A DNA stretch of 64,000 nt from contig NC_134024.1 in the NCBI RefSeq assembly GCF_040712315.1, positions 3,061,158 through 3,125,157 of the forward strand. The letters run 5' to 3'. The notes beneath the pieces were generated by a model that was not told the origin of the DNA, did no database searches, and saw only the letters and a program-made list of their open reading frames with translations. The DNA comes from Castanea sativa. Taxonomy: Eukaryota > Streptophyta > Magnoliopsida > Fagales > Fagaceae. Numbering within the stretch: position 1 is the first letter of the stretch; each line of letters begins with the position of its first letter. Both the position numbers and the translations under genes were made by a program. Shown one piece after another: positions 47,601-59,535 of this stretch.

Positions 47601-49171
47601 TCTATTGAATTTATTAACATACTATGAGTCACCCATGTTGATTTTGGAGATAAGATGAATTACTATGTGCTTTGATTTTGAGATTGAATTTATCTGTTTT
47701 AGAGTTTTCTATTGTGGGTAAAATATAGACTTTTTGAATTGAACTTTCTGGCCTTAAAACTTGTTTTTAATTCATGCATAAATGTCAATGAAAAATTCTA
47801 TAGTGTTCTAAAGAATTGGTTGTTATCTTCTTTATATTTTTATATTAACTCAATTTTCATAACATATTCGTTATTTGAAATTTTAAACATTAAGTAATTT
47901 CATTCTGTTAAAATTCACAAAAATTACGTTCAAATGTAAATCAAACTTAAGTATATAAATAGTCAAATTACCTTTTCTTCAAAATAAAAAATAAAATCAA
48001 GGAATTCATAATAAAAAATTTGCATACTCTATTCAAAGTTATCATTACAAAGTATTGTTAAAGAATTAACAAAAATACTAAAATGAATATCAGTTGTATT
48101 AAGCTTAGATATGAATGTTTAATATTTATCTAATTGTATTTATTCTTAAATGTGTCCGTGAATATGTAGAGTTACAAGTTAGTAAAAAGCTTATTTGGAG
48201 ATATTTTTTTAATAAATTTTTATTTTCCCTAATTTTTATAACTATCATTAACTCCTCCACTTTATATGTATGTATGGATAGTTTGATTTTAAGAGATAAC
48301 CACCTCTTTATACCTCTGTGTTTTTCTCACACTTTCCAACATTTTATTATTATTATCCGACATTTAAGGTCATGATATTTTGTTCTTTCAAATTCTATAA
48401 TTTTATTTCTTGTTATTTAATGAATATTGTTTTCCTAAATTAAAAGCGAAACCATCAAATCCTCTTTTTTTTTAAGAAAAAAAATCCTATTTTATTGATA
48501 TAGTATAGATTACATAAGAAATATAATGTTCACATATTAAATGTGGAATATACTATAGTCAAAATCTTGCGTATATGTTTGGCAGTATAATTCACATGGT
48601 AAATATAGGAAGAGATGTTTGACACATACGGAAGAAAAATATATCTCAAATTAAATTACCTATCTTGTAAGTGCCACCCAGAGAGATTGCCCGCTTCTCT
48701 CAAAGCATCTCTCCATTTCTGCACTTTCTTTATGTTCTCCTCAAAACGTTCTTCGTGTTTAGCAAAAGCTTCTGCAAAAGTTCCAATTTGTTTTCGTATA
48801 TCAGATGGATTCACATTATAAAAAATTGGTAAAACTGTCATTCCCGTCTCTTTCACACATCCAATGATCTTTGCAAGTTCATCTAGGCACCATGTAGAAA
48901 ATGCATAGTTTCTTGAGAATATGACAATAGCAAGCCTTGATTTTTCTATTGCTTTTGAGAGCTCTGGTGAAATTGATTTTCCTCTCTCTAGTTCTTCATC
49001 ATCTCTAAAAGTGAAAATACCCTTCTGTTTCAAAGCTGAATATAGATGGGCTGTAAAATTATTCCGGGTATCCTTGCCACTAAAACTTAGGAACACATCG
49101 TATTTCCATCGAGGTGTAAAAGAAGAAGATGATGATGGTGAGAAGGCTCTTCCAGTGCTCATGGAAGCCAT
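42694..49171 (-). CDS. TIR-NB-ARC-LRR resistance-like receptor, four exons, one frameshift
   Basis: Only near-complete gene in the window, of the TMV-N type. Coding exons on the minus strand: 49171-48660 (TIR), 46199-45106 (NB-ARC), 44954-44739 (start of LRR) and 44637-42694 (LRR, C-JID, acidic tail); all introns are GT-AG, with phases 2, 0, 0. Counting one base less in the NB-ARC exon, the coding length is 3765 bases, about 1254 residues, normal for the family. As given, an extra base in a 7-A run (45349-45355) stops the frame after [10 protein letters not shown]. TNLs sense pathogen effectors, form resistosomes through NB-ARC, and their TIR cleaves NAD+ to signal through EDS1. The rest of the protein keeps every family motif, so recent inactivation or a homopolymer base-call error are both open. 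Confidence 0.85.
44739..44954 (-). CDS. TNL exon 3: first LRR region
   Basis: 72 codons, phase 0 at both ends: [55 protein letters not shown]. This is the standard short TNL exon linking NB-ARC to the LRRs. Acceptor TTAATAG, donor AAG|GTAATT. Confidence 0.9.
45106..46199 (-). CDS. TNL exon 2: NB-ARC domain with frameshift
   Basis: Opens [17 protein letters not shown] after the split arginine codon. Motifs in order: P-loop [39 protein letters not shown], kinase 2 [55 protein letters not shown]-like [10 protein letters not shown], and the MHD-type [18 protein letters not shown]. The lysine and aspartates for nucleotide binding are present. The frame changes at the A run 45349-45355 (T run in the transcript) between IARFF and [12 protein letters not shown]; both sides are otherwise open and family-like. 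Ends at ACG|GTAAGG. Confidence 0.9.
46200..48659 (-). other. intron 1 of the complete TNL, 2.46 kb
   Basis: AT-rich, no coding signal. Runs from donor GTAATT after the TIR exon to acceptor CTTTGTAG at 46200. The stretch 48000-48340 resembles 1069-1260 and 1740-2090 beside the left TIR exon. Confidence 0.75.
48660..49171 (-). CDS. TNL exon 1: TIR domain
   Basis: Start chosen at ATG 49171 ([10 protein letters not shown], then a serine run); a second ATG lies three codons on, and an in-frame ATG at 49390 would add 73 residues of leader-like sequence. TIR begins [16 protein letters not shown] (usual FRGEDTR is changed to FSGKDTR), has [13 protein letters not shown] in the BB-loop region and [17 protein letters not shown] with the catalytic-type glutamate, and ends [13 protein letters not shown]. 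Donor AG|GTAATT. About 170 residues, normal TIR size. It is related throughout to the left TIR exon at 3146-3666. Confidence 0.9.
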
Positions 49172-49966
49172 TGAAATTATCCTAGAAAATCTTGAACCAA
49201 AAATTAGATAAAAAGTACAATTAGTCAAAATTGAAGAAACAAAGTACTTAAAATGAAAATAGATTGGCGAAGAGGACAAACAATTTGCATAAATATCCCC
49301 AAGGTTTGGGTCAATTTCAAAACACACCCTTTGTGCTTTTAATTTTGTATTATACACCTTAAGGCTTTCAGTAATGACCCATAAATCCATGGAAACGCCA
49401 CCAACTACAAATAGCCCTCAAACCAATACCGCCCGTTTGCATTTCAAGAATATGTTTATTAAACTTTAATTTAGAAAGAATTTTTATTATTATAATTCGT
49501 TACAAACAATAATTTTTTTAATGATTATACGATAAAATGGTCACGTGCACTATACATGATCACTTGAAATAAGAATTTTGTCATTACCGAAATGAACAAT
49601 ACAAAATTAAAAGTGCAGGGAATGTGTTTGCAATTGAACCAAATCTCATTCGGTCTTTTTAAATTTTAACTAAAGTTTTCTTTATACTTTATATTACTTT
49701 CTCTAGCTTTTTTACTTGCTTTAGTGAAATTTTTTTATTTTTGAGTGCTTTAGTGGAAATTTGATGACTAGGAATTTCCTAGCGGCTATAAAGTCGTATT
49801 TACAGTATTTATATTGATTTTTTTATCAACAATAAAGATTTTTTTTTGAGACGGGACAATAAGTTCTATTCACTTAAAAAAAAAAACTATAAGGTTTTAT
49901 TCATATTGCTATCTTTCTATATATTCCAGATGCCATTGATCGTGATATGACACGCATAAACGCTCA
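49172..49966. other. 5' flank of the complete TNL
   Basis: No second gene. The leader-like open frame up to 49390 is probably 5' untranslated. No convincing TATA box chosen. Confidence 0.45.
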
Positions 49967-50220
49967 AGGGGCTTTTGGTCACTGTGATATTACATTACAC
50001 CATAATATTACGTTATTGTAATCTTACATTAATGTAATCTCAATACAAGAATATAATATTACATTGTTTAGGAATGTGATGAGATTAAGGTGATATGATA
50101 TATTTTGTAATTTTAAATTATGGTAATATTAGAAAAAATAAAATAAACCAAAAATTTTAATATCACATCATCGTAATGTGTATTATATTAAGGGCATATC
50201 GCAGTGAACCGAACATGCCC
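49967..50220. mobile_element. MITE, about 254 bp
   Basis: Left GGGGCTTTTGGTCACTGTGATAT; the right end read backwards is GGGCATGTTCGGTTCACTGCGATAT. The interior is rich in GTAATATTACATTA repeats. The flanking TAGAATCTGGAAACTTTATG joins directly to upstream sequence in the related copy at 15530, so it is a later insertion. TSD not resolved. Confidence 0.6.
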
Positions 50221-50806
50221 TAGTAGAATCTGGAAACTTTATGACTAATAATACATCCACTAATCAATTTAGTATAAGCAATATGTGTAAAGTAGCTGAA
50301 GAAAGGTACAAGCAGTGCATAATTACTTTATTTTTCTTTTATTTGCCTACCTAATATTGCACTTCAGATCGTTGATAAGGACAAAGGTTACCTTGTTTGC
50401 ACTCTATTTCTATTTTTTCTTTTTCTTTTTTGGAAAAAGACATGTTTGGAGCCTTTAGTCATGTCAAGTTTATAATTTTTTCAACGCATGTAACCCAACC
50501 CAACCTACTATGTATATGAGTTTATTTTATATTCTTTTTCTTTAGTTTGATTAATTTTGGTATTTTGATAATTAGATTTGATAAATTTAAAATTTTGGAA
50601 TATAATTGAAGTATATGATATAAAATGTAATACTTTATTGAAAAAAGTGTTTAAATTATTACTGAAAGCCTAAGGCAGCGTCCTTGCCTCTTTGTCGCCT
50701 GTCACTGCTCAAAACTCGAGAGAAATTAGTTATAATTTATTAGCCTATTTTTAGCCAAATCTACTCTATTCGCCCTCATTCCTCCTTCAATCCAAATGGG
50801 CCCTTA
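50221..50806. other. non-coding flank
   Basis: Its first 60 bases match 15535-15590 and 54035-54090. The final CTTCAATCCAAATGGGCCCTTA looks like the right end of a further, otherwise unseen MITE. Confidence 0.4.
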
Positions 50807-51623
50807 GGGTATATTTGGTTGGATGGATTTTAGGGAGGATGAAAAAAAAAATAAAAAAATAAAAGGAGAGAAAAAGGGAGAGAAAACACTTTTGATGGTT
50901 GTTTGGTTAGAGGGAGAGGAGGAAAAAAAATTGGTAGGGCTCGAGTATTTTCTCCCGAGCCCACCAAAATGTTTTCTCCCCAATTTGGGAGAAAACACCA
51001 TGCTAGCCTAATGCTAGATTTACCCCTCTTTTCAGTGTAACAACTATGCATATTGTTTATGCATTGAATTACGTTCACATTGTGTTCTTTTTTTTTTTCT
51101 TTTCAATGTCTTGCTTTATTCTTCTTCTTTTTTTTTTTCTTTTTCTGAATTCGTATTGCAATTTTATTCAAAGCTTTAAACAGTTGCTTTTGCATTTTTG
51201 GCTTTTTGTTTTTCCCTTTTTTTAATCAACGGTGGTGTTATCAAATGGGTGGCTTTCACTCTTTTTTTCCTTTTTTTTTTTAAGAAAGCACCTCTAATTG
51301 TTATATGTAAATAAAATAACAAAAAATAATAATATAATGTTAATAGTATATTAATTTTTATAATATGTTATTCTTTTAATTTTTATTGATAATAAATATT
51401 TTTTTAATGATTGGAAGGAAATTATTTCTTATATTATGTAATAGGGGTATGAGAGTAATTTTATACAAACTTTATTTTCTATCTTTTCACTTTTCTTCTC
51501 AACCCAGTAAATGAGTTTAACATCTCTCCACTTTTCTTCCCCTCAAACCAAACATACAAGAGAAAAAACTAAATTTTTTCTATCCTTCCACTTTAATTTC
51601 CACTCCTCCAACCAAACAGACCC
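50807..51623. mobile_element. MITE, family M2 (Tourist-like), 817 bp
   Basis: Terminal inverted repeats GGGTATATTTGGTTGGATGG and CTCCAACCAAACAGACCC, flanked by TTA (50804-50806 and 51624-51626). Shares subterminal TATTTTCTCCC and CCACCAAAATGTTTTCTC with the copy at 6988. No transposase. Confidence 0.8.
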
Positions 51624-51626
51624 TTA

Positions 51627-53030
51627 GACTCCACTTTATGAGCCCAATTTCTCACAAAATTTTAAACCCAATTTCTATATTGAAGAGCTGTGGAGTGACC
51701 TAAAAGCCTAGAGCTAAGACCTTCTCAATTCTATCAAACTTCTCCCTCTTTAATTGCCAATTCCATTTGAAGAGACTAAATCCAATACGCACAAAGAAAC
51801 CTTTTAAGTTCTTGGTGCTATTTGGGCCCCGTTTGGTAAGCATACTCAAACACAAAACAACACATTTTAAACACACTTACACACATTTCAACACATTTTT
51901 TCCTTCACACGTATATCAAAAACACTCAAACAACATTACTCAAACTACTTTACCAAACATTGAAGCAATTCCTAAATCTTTAAGGGGCCTTTGAGTGGCT
52001 AAGGAGACTTTGTCTTGATATTGGTGGTTAAATTCGCAGATCCAGAGACTAACTTAAAAAAAAGATTTGAGAAATTAGTTGCTAGAGGCCCAAGTACATA
52101 GTCATTACTTAACTTACCAAGTTTTGTTAAGTGATTTGTATTGTAACTATTCTTGTTTAGTGGATTGTTTGGTGCTATAGGTCTTGAGAGTTTTTTTGCC
52201 CAAATTTCGAGTTTTTCTCTTTGAAAACACTGTGTGGGGTGTTTGTGTTGTGATTGGGATTTATTGTTGTGTTTAATGTCCACGCATATTTCTATTGGCT
52301 AATGACTTAAACAATTGGACTTAATTATGTAATTAGCTTAAAATTGACTTCAGCTGTAATAATGGGGCCTAAAATTGTATCTCTTGCAGGTAAGTACTTT
52401 TGTGGAGTAAAGATTTGATGACAAATACCGTCAAGTGTCAACACACTCAGCGTTCCCAAAAGGAGGAAAGAATAACCTCCTGGTGGTAGTTATATAAGTT
52501 CTATATATATATATATATATATTTATTTATTTATTTATTTATTGCGTTTTGACCAACTATAAAGTTCTATTCATATTTTCATTTAAAAAAAAAATAAAAT
52601 CTATTCATATTGCTTTGTTCTATGACTATCTCTACAGAATTATTGTGATGTGAACAGCATAAATGCTTCACTAGACACAAACACCCACTAAGATTGTGTT
52701 TGGTATATAAGAACATCACCAATAGATTAGACATTTTCTCATCCAAATTGTAAGGAATTAACCATATAAGAGCATAGATTAGGTATCAATTAAAACTGAA
52801 GAAAATAAATAATAGGAAAATAGTTCAAGGAATAAGAAAAAACGATTCGATGTGTTTTTTTTTCTTTTTCTTTTTTTTCAGAGAGGGAGTGAAAGGAGAG
52901 AAACAAAAGACATGAATACGAGCAAGAAGTAGAAGAGTAAGAACTTACGGATATGGAGAATTGCAGCAATTGGCTGTTGTGAAGTAAAGCTCTAAAACCT
53001 CTTGAAACAAAGCTCCTGAAAGAGTTGTAA
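51627..53030. other. non-coding, MITE fragment and microsatellites
   Basis: 51822-51963 begins CCCCGTTTGGTAAGCATACTC and ends TACTTTACCAAACATTG, probably a short fold-back MITE. A (TA)n/(TTTA)n tract lies at 52501-52543. No gene. Confidence 0.45.
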
Positions 53031-54700
53031 TAGAAAATTTTCTTATTCTGTAGTATTTGTTATTGTGCTTTGGCAATGCTCTCAGCTTTGTATGAGGAGA
53101 AACCGATTCCAATGTCTTATTTTATACTTACTACCACCGACTTATTAAATGCATTTACTCTTGACTTTGCTTTTTTTGGTTTCTTTAGGTGTGGGACATG
53201 TGGGATGAACCTAATTATTAGTGCTATATGGAACTAATTTACTCCATTAAGAAAATAAAAGGGAAGAATGGTAACTAGTATAAAGTTTTGTTTAGAGAAA
53301 TTTTTAATTTTTTTGGAAACAATGTCGGATTCAGATCCTATAATATAATTGACTTTTTAATAAAGGAATGGCCTCTATTATTTCTGTGGTTGTGAAAGAG
53401 AAAAGAGGGGGGCACTTGTTTATTTAAACAGAGTAGGTTTAGCTTCATGGTTATCCCCTGTAAAGTTTGTTAATATTGTTTTCTTCAATTTCATTCCATC
53501 GTGAACTGCATAAATTCTCTGGTGGAAAACTTTTTTATTTATTTTATTTTTAAATACCAGCTTTGTACGTAGAAAGTTGAAAAGCTTGATCACCAATAAA
53601 TATTAAATAATAGTACTTTCGGTGGAAAATTCTACCCTCCAAGTGGGGCTCACTTCCACTTTCAGGGGAAATTTTGTCAGGGAGCGAGGTAAATTCTATG
53701 GACTTTCGGTGCTCTTTTTTATTTTTGTGTTGACCTTGCTTTGACCCGTTTTTTAGAAAGATTATCCAATGGGACAAAATTATTTTCGAACATGTGAGAG
53801 TGTGAGACATGGGATGAACTTAATTAGAGCTATATGCAAGTAATTTACTACCCCTATTAAGAAAAGAGAAGAAAGATTAGTTTAAGGTAACTAGTAAAGT
53901 TTTGTATATGCTTTATCATGCTTTTATGGGACATTGGATGACAATTATTCTTACACATTCTGCGTAATTTCTTGAAAGTCCTGCTCTAATTGTTTTTTGA
54001 AAAACTATAAAGTTATACCTATTTAAATGCTTGGTGGAATTTAGAAACTTTATGACTAATGCATCCACTAATTAATTTAATATAAGCAAAGTAAAAAATA
54101 ACTATACACTTTAGGTCACAAATAATTTGAGAAAAAAAAAAAGGACACATATAGGGTGACTTAGACATTTATTTAAGAACAAATAATGTGAGAAAAAAAA
54201 AGTGAGAACTAGGAGCAAGCAAAGCTCATTATCGACATCAAGATCATTGATATTAGAGCTGCTTTAACATCAACTGAAGAATTTTTACCCTTTCAAATTA
54301 ATGGCTATGCTTCTTTAAAATGAATAATGGGATCACTCTGCAAATAACGTAATTGTTCTTTAAAAACTGAACATGCCAATAAATGAAAGGGTGTCCAAAA
54401 AATCTAGGAAATTAATATGTTCCATGCCTTTTCATGAAGTGTCGTCATTGGTTCCATTTTTTTTTTTTCATTGAATTGTATGTTGATTTTTCAAATTTTA
54501 GAGAAAAACTTTTACATTTATATGAGGTAAAAAGTAAAATTTTCACCATGTAGGATTATATTAGGCTTATTTCTTTGCAGACTGCAAAGTATGTATATAA
54601 CTGCATTGTTTGTCAATTTTTGATCTTTGTGAGTGATGTTGCCATTAATCTTTTCCCTTTTGTACAAAGCTCATACCTTTCACTAGGACAATGTATGATG
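53031..54700. repeat. flank duplicate of 7.9-9.3 and 15.1-15.6 kb
   Basis: Non-coding and collinear in pieces with the flank of the left TIR gene: 53040-53280 with 15130-15330, 53420-53800 with 6130-6600 and 13800-14010, 54180-54690 with 7900-8410. Confidence 0.6.
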
Positions 54701-55746
54701 AAGATACTGCAAGGCAATGCTTCTGCCTTAGCTAGATCCGTTTATAAGACTCAGTTTTATAAGACCCTAGTCACTTTATTTTATAAGACTGTATTTAATT
54801 TTTAATTGTTATTTTTGGATTGACTAAGTGGCTTCAAGAGAGAGATGATTATCAACCAATTTTAAAAATATGATAAACGATTAGATTTAAACCCCTATGT
54901 GATTAAGAACCAAGAGATTGACACTGTGATTTGGGAAAATTATATACCTAACTAAAACTTTCCTTGTGCTCAGTTTCATAGTTTGAAAAAACAAAAAACA
55001 AAAAACAGAGACACAATAATTGAAGAGGAAAGCTATAGTATTAAGTTGAAAGGTTGAGGAAAGTTGTAGGAAGCTTCATGATTGAAATTAACTTCTTGGT
55101 GGCCAGCATGGATTGAGATCATTGATGCAATTATTAAAAATGGTTGAGATTGATAGTTGCAAAAAAAAAAAACTTCAATCTCAACCATTGATTAAAAAAA
55201 GTTAAGAAAAGATTTATGAGAAGTAAAAAGTAAAAAAAAAAAAATTGTGAGACAAAGGAAGGTGAATTTCACCCGGTGCAATACCTACCAGATCGAGAAC
55301 TTGTGGACAGTAATGGTTTGTACATTTGTACTTTAATGAAGTGTTGAGTTCTATCATGTTGGAGCGCTTAGGAAAGTTCCTCGAAGTTTCCAGATTGACT
55401 CTTAGTCCACTCATAAAAATATCAAAATTATAACTTTATTTACACTTTTCCTGATTTTCATAAGGTAAATAAGTCTAGTCATAACAACGTATCTTTTGGA
55501 TCCTATCAAGATAAATATATATAAAAGAAATAAGTCATTGACAATTATTCCAAGCAATTATGTGACATCATGACAATGATTAAATAAGAAAAAGTGACGT
55601 CGTGATAATGGTGAATTCCATAATTAATTTAGACAGACCCAAGTTCCCTAAAAAAAAAAAAAAAAAATAGATAGACCGAAGAAAAGATCTATTGATTTGT
55701 TTAATGCTATATACAGGCTGGCTCAAGCTATTTGGGGCCAAAGGTG
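54701..55746. repeat. duplicate of 59.1-60.1 kb
   Basis: Non-coding. 55000-55110 matches 59160-59205 plus 59536-59600, and 55290-55700 matches 59785-60080 (GAGAACTTGTGGACAGTAATGG, then ATTGACTCTTAGTCCAC). It carries the empty site for the MITE at 59210. Confidence 0.6.
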
Positions 55747-56060
55747 GGTCAAAATGGGCAAATGTCCTTTTCGCACAAAAAAAACAGCATTATGTTCTAT
55801 TTTTCAAACTAATTAGAGAGATGTCCCTTTTTTTAAACTCGATTTTCTCGAAATCGAGTTAAGCCCCATAGCGATATTTTAAGGAGCCTATAGTGGCGTT
55901 TTCTAACTCGAGCTTGAGTTACAAAACGCCACTATAGGTCTTTAAAATGTCGCTCTAAGCTCCTTAAAACGTTATTATAGGATTCTAGAAAAAAAAAAAA
56001 ATTTAACTCGATTTTGAGAAAATCAAGTTTCAAAAGAGGGGCATTTGCCCATTTTTGCCG
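55747..56060. mobile_element. MULE-type MITE, 314 bp, 9-bp TSD
   Basis: Exact CCAAAGGTG at 55738-55746 and 56061-56069. Ends GGTCAAAATGGGCAAATG and, read backwards, GGCAAAAATGGGCAAATG. A nested palindrome runs through the middle: AACTCGATTTTCTC/CGAAATCGAGTT, then GCCTATAGTGGCGTTTT against AAAACGCCACTATAGG around TAACTCGAGCTTGAGTTA. The related site near 4755-4775 lacks the insert. A 9-bp TSD fits Mutator-like elements. Confidence 0.8.
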
Positions 56061-56069
56061 CCAAAGGTG

Positions 56070-57920
56070 ATATTTTAAAAGGTGTTTTTTATTTATTATT
56101 TAAATGTCTATTAAATATTAATAATTTTTTATTTAAAATTTATTTTGCTTATATTTTGATGTTCTTATCAAGAATTTTTATATTACAATCTATTTGAACA
56201 TCATTATAATTATTTTTTATTCTCAACTTGCTGTTGTATCATTTCATTATATTCTAACAATTTTTTAATATAAATTTCTTGTTTACTTGTGAGATTAGTT
56301 AACTAAAGTTTTTTGACATAACTGGTTTATTTCTAGTAACAAATTTATTTAGAGATCTTTTTTAAATTCAATTAATTATTTTTTAATTATGTTGAGCCTA
56401 AAAAAATTTAGGGTGGTTAGTGTCACAAATATGTTTTAAGGATAAAAAAATCATAATATTTTTAAAATTTGTATATAATAATTACTTTTTTTCTAGGTAA
56501 GTGGAATTCAAACATAAATTTTTTATTGGGTCAACAAAAAAATTTACTAATTGCTCTAACTTAGTCACATTATCACAATCAATAAAGAAGTCAAAGGGTT
56601 TCTCAAAAAAAAAAAAAAGTCAAAGGAGAATCCTAAATATCAAATTAAAACATAATCGATGGCTTATTTCGATAGTGCTGAGGATAAAAGTTTATTCAGC
56701 TCTATGTATTCGATAGTTTTCCTAGGAAGTGAAGCTTCAGCCTTCAATCTCAATTATAAAATTTTTTACAAGGTAATTTATTAGGATGGCAGTACCATAC
56801 TAATAATTACAGATAGTTTGATAAGATTGGAATGTGCTGCATAAATTGCTTTAGTGTTACTGGTAACTACAATTATTTTTTTTCCTTTTTTTTTATATTA
56901 TAAGAGTTAAGTTTACAGTATCAAACTATCAATTTTATATTAATAATTTTTTTTTATCACCAGACATAGATAAATATTGATTTTTATTTTTAGTGTAAAT
57001 AAAATTTAAATCTAAATTTTTTATTTAATCACAATAGAATTACCAATTGATCTAAAGTAACCAAAGATATAAACTGTAGACTTGATGACTAGTACAGCCA
57101 GTCACATAATTACAGTCAACCAAAGGTGTACAATCTATACAGGTAGCAGAAATTTAATTATGAAATCTTTTACAAGGTAATTTATCAGTTTGATACTAAG
57201 ATCTAAAATATGTATATGTTGGCAGTTATTAGTTAGTGGTAATTGGGGTCTAAACTAGTGTTTTTTCGTAATAATTTTTCACTATGCATGCCTTGTGAAA
57301 CTATAGCTTACAAGCGCCGACTAGAATCATGTAAAGTATACTTTGATTTTTTAATTAATTTAGCGTCCATTTAGGAACAGTAATTTAGCTGAAACTAAAT
57401 ACTTTTTACTGAAAATATTGTAAATAAAGCTAAAAAAGGAGCTGAAATAATATATCGTGACTAGTGAATAGTATTAAAAAGTATAATGAGACTAATAAAT
57501 AGTAGCAAATATAAAAATTAAATAATAACAAAAATAAATTAAATAATAAATAAACTTAACTTTTAATGTTCTTAAACACTTTTAAGCCAATGGCAAATGT
57601 AACCATAACGTTGTGAAGCGGTTGATAACAATAATTTTTAAATATGAACAGGATAATAATTAATATTAAATATTAAATATTAGTCAATGCCTTTGGATAA
57701 CCGAGAATAAGTTAATCCCTTTCCATGCACTTTCCTGAAAAGGCCTTTAAAACTCAATACCTAATCTCGCAGTCAAAAGCCTAGCCAACTTTCCATGCAA
57801 TTTCCTGAGAAGGGCATAGCTTTAACTTCAGACCAGTGTTTAGTCAATTATCATTGGCTGATTGCTTTATCCGTGACAAATGAAGTGTGAACTCTGAACC
57901 AGCTTTATCAGTACACACCC
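56070..57920. repeat. duplicated intergenic DNA, partner at 62.9-64.0 kb
   Basis: 56100-56510 matches 4790-5370. 56630-57730 matches 62885-64000 closely and collinearly (AATATCAAATTAAAACATAATCGATGGCTTA, CAGCCAGTCACATAATTACAGTCAA). No gene. Confidence 0.7.
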
Positions 57921-58070
57921 TTTTTTTTTTTTTTTTTTTTTACTTTGTTGTGTTTTTTTTTTTAATGTGAAATGTGTGGCTATAAAAGCTGGGTTACTAG
58001 TTTTTTTTTTTTTACTTTGTTTTGTTTTTTTTTAATGTGAAATGTGTGGCTATAAAAGCTGGGTTACTAG
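57921..58070. repeat. 70-bp tandem duplication with TATA-like core
   Basis: TTTAATGTGAAATGTGTGGC then TATAAAAGCTGGGTTACTAG occurs twice, ending at 58000 and 58070, each after a long T run and ACTTTGTT. The copies are almost identical, so this is recent. Confidence 0.85.
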
Positions 58071-58371
58071 TTCCTACCGTGCGTAGAAGTCCAAGTCAAT
58101 TTGTCAACACATGAAAAACAAGAGAGTACCATGAAAGTTTTATTTATTGTTTTTCCTTGTGAAACAAGTGAAGGTACTGATGACAAAGTAAAACAATAAA
58201 AAGACGAGTCTTTTTCTTTCTTGAAGGCCACGTCCGCTGTCTGTTTTTAAAAGAAAACAAAATACACGTGATCTTGGTAAATTTATATCACAGAATTTAC
58301 GATTTAATTTTTATAATTTATTAATTTTAGTATTTTTTTATATAATTTTTGTTATTTTTAGTTTAGAGTTA

Positions 58372-58639
58372 GAGGGCGTTTGGATGCAGCTTATTGCTGC
58401 GTCCAAGTTTTGCCCTTTTTTTTTTTTTTTTTTTTACTCGCTGCTGTCGCTGCTGTGAGGGACAAGCGTGCAGTGCGCGCACTGTGCGCATACTGTGCGC
58501 GTACTGTGCGTGTACTGTACATGTACTTTTTTAGCAATTTTTTATTAAAAGTGGGTCTCGCAGTACTATTTACACATTTAAAAATTATTTTGCTACAATG
58601 TTTTTAGTTTTCAGCAATAAATTCTATCCAAACGGACCC
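58372..58639. mobile_element. MITE, family M1, complete, 268 bp
   Basis: Ends GGGCGTTTGGATGCAGCTTA and TATCCAAACGGACCC with TTA on both sides (58369-58371 and 58640-58642). Between them are a poly-T tract and a GTGCGC/ACTGTGCGC cluster unlike the other two copies. Confidence 0.75.
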
Positions 58640-58642
58640 TTA

Positions 58643-59209
58643 ATATTTTTTAATTTTTAGTTGCTTTTAAAGTTTTTTAGGTCTACTTCTATCATGGTTA
58701 AATATTAATTAAAACTTATTTTAAAATATATTTTCTTATTTATCAAGTTCTATTGAGTTTTTAAATAAGTCTTTAAAAGTTTGTTTTGTAAGTGTTTTTT
58801 AACTTCTTCTTTTTTTACAATTCAAATTTAGTTTAGTAAAAATTAGAGTTTTTCTCTTTTATTTTATGATAAATTGGATATTATTTTTAAAAAATAGACG
58901 TGGGTTACATTTCTTATAACTTCCACACTCACAACATCAATTGGTATCAAAACCTTAACTTATCTTGATTTGGTGGCTAAGATATGAAACAGTAGCAATT
59001 CTGATGTTGGAAATTATTCAATATCAATATGACAAGTAGCAAGTATTATATTTGTCATTTTCCTCTTGAATTATACTTTTTTCTTCTATATTTAATTTGA
59101 TACAACAGAAAACGAATAAGCTTGAACAATTGGTGGTACAAAACTTTCCTTGTATAGAAGAAAAAACAACAGAGAGACAATAGTTGAAGAGGAAAAATAT
59201 TGGTATTAA
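58643..59209. other. non-coding; weak LTR-element hint
   Basis: CATCAATTGGTATCAAAACC at 58936-58955 resembles a degenerate plant retrotransposon primer-binding area (TGGTATCAGAGC). No long terminal repeats or gag/pol frames seen, so I do not call an element. Confidence 0.3.
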
Positions 59210-59535
59210 CGCTATGTTTGTTTCAATAATGATGTTTTCTAGAAAATGAGTCATTTTCTAAAAAACATTTTTTATAAAACTATCTTATTTTTCAATGTTT
59301 GGTAACAACTTTAAATAAGTTGAAAAACAACCTCTTAACTTCCTTATTTAGCTTGCTATGAGATAGAATTGTTTTCCAAAAAAATTTAATGGAAAACAAT
59401 CTCTAAAAATAAGCCATACTTTTTATATTGACCAAAGATAGTTTTCCTTTGACTTATATTTTTTTATGCTACCAAATATTGAAAAATAAGGAAAACTATC
59501 TTTACACAAAGTTTTCCATTGAAACAAACAGAGCG
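59210..59535. mobile_element. Tourist-like MITE, 326 bp, with empty site
   Basis: Ends CGCTATGTTTGTTTCAAT and, read backwards, CGCTCTGTTTGTTTCAAT, flanked by TAA (59207-59209, 59536-59538). The duplicate at 55036-55060 reads TATAGTAT-TAA-GTTGAA with a single TAA, an uninserted site. Confidence 0.85.

Noticed and set aside
58936..58955. Primer-binding-site-like GGTATCAAAACC, suggesting an LTR retrotransposon
   Set aside because: No paired LTRs, polypurine tract or gag/pol frames nearby; the match to the methionine-tRNA PBS pattern is imperfect.
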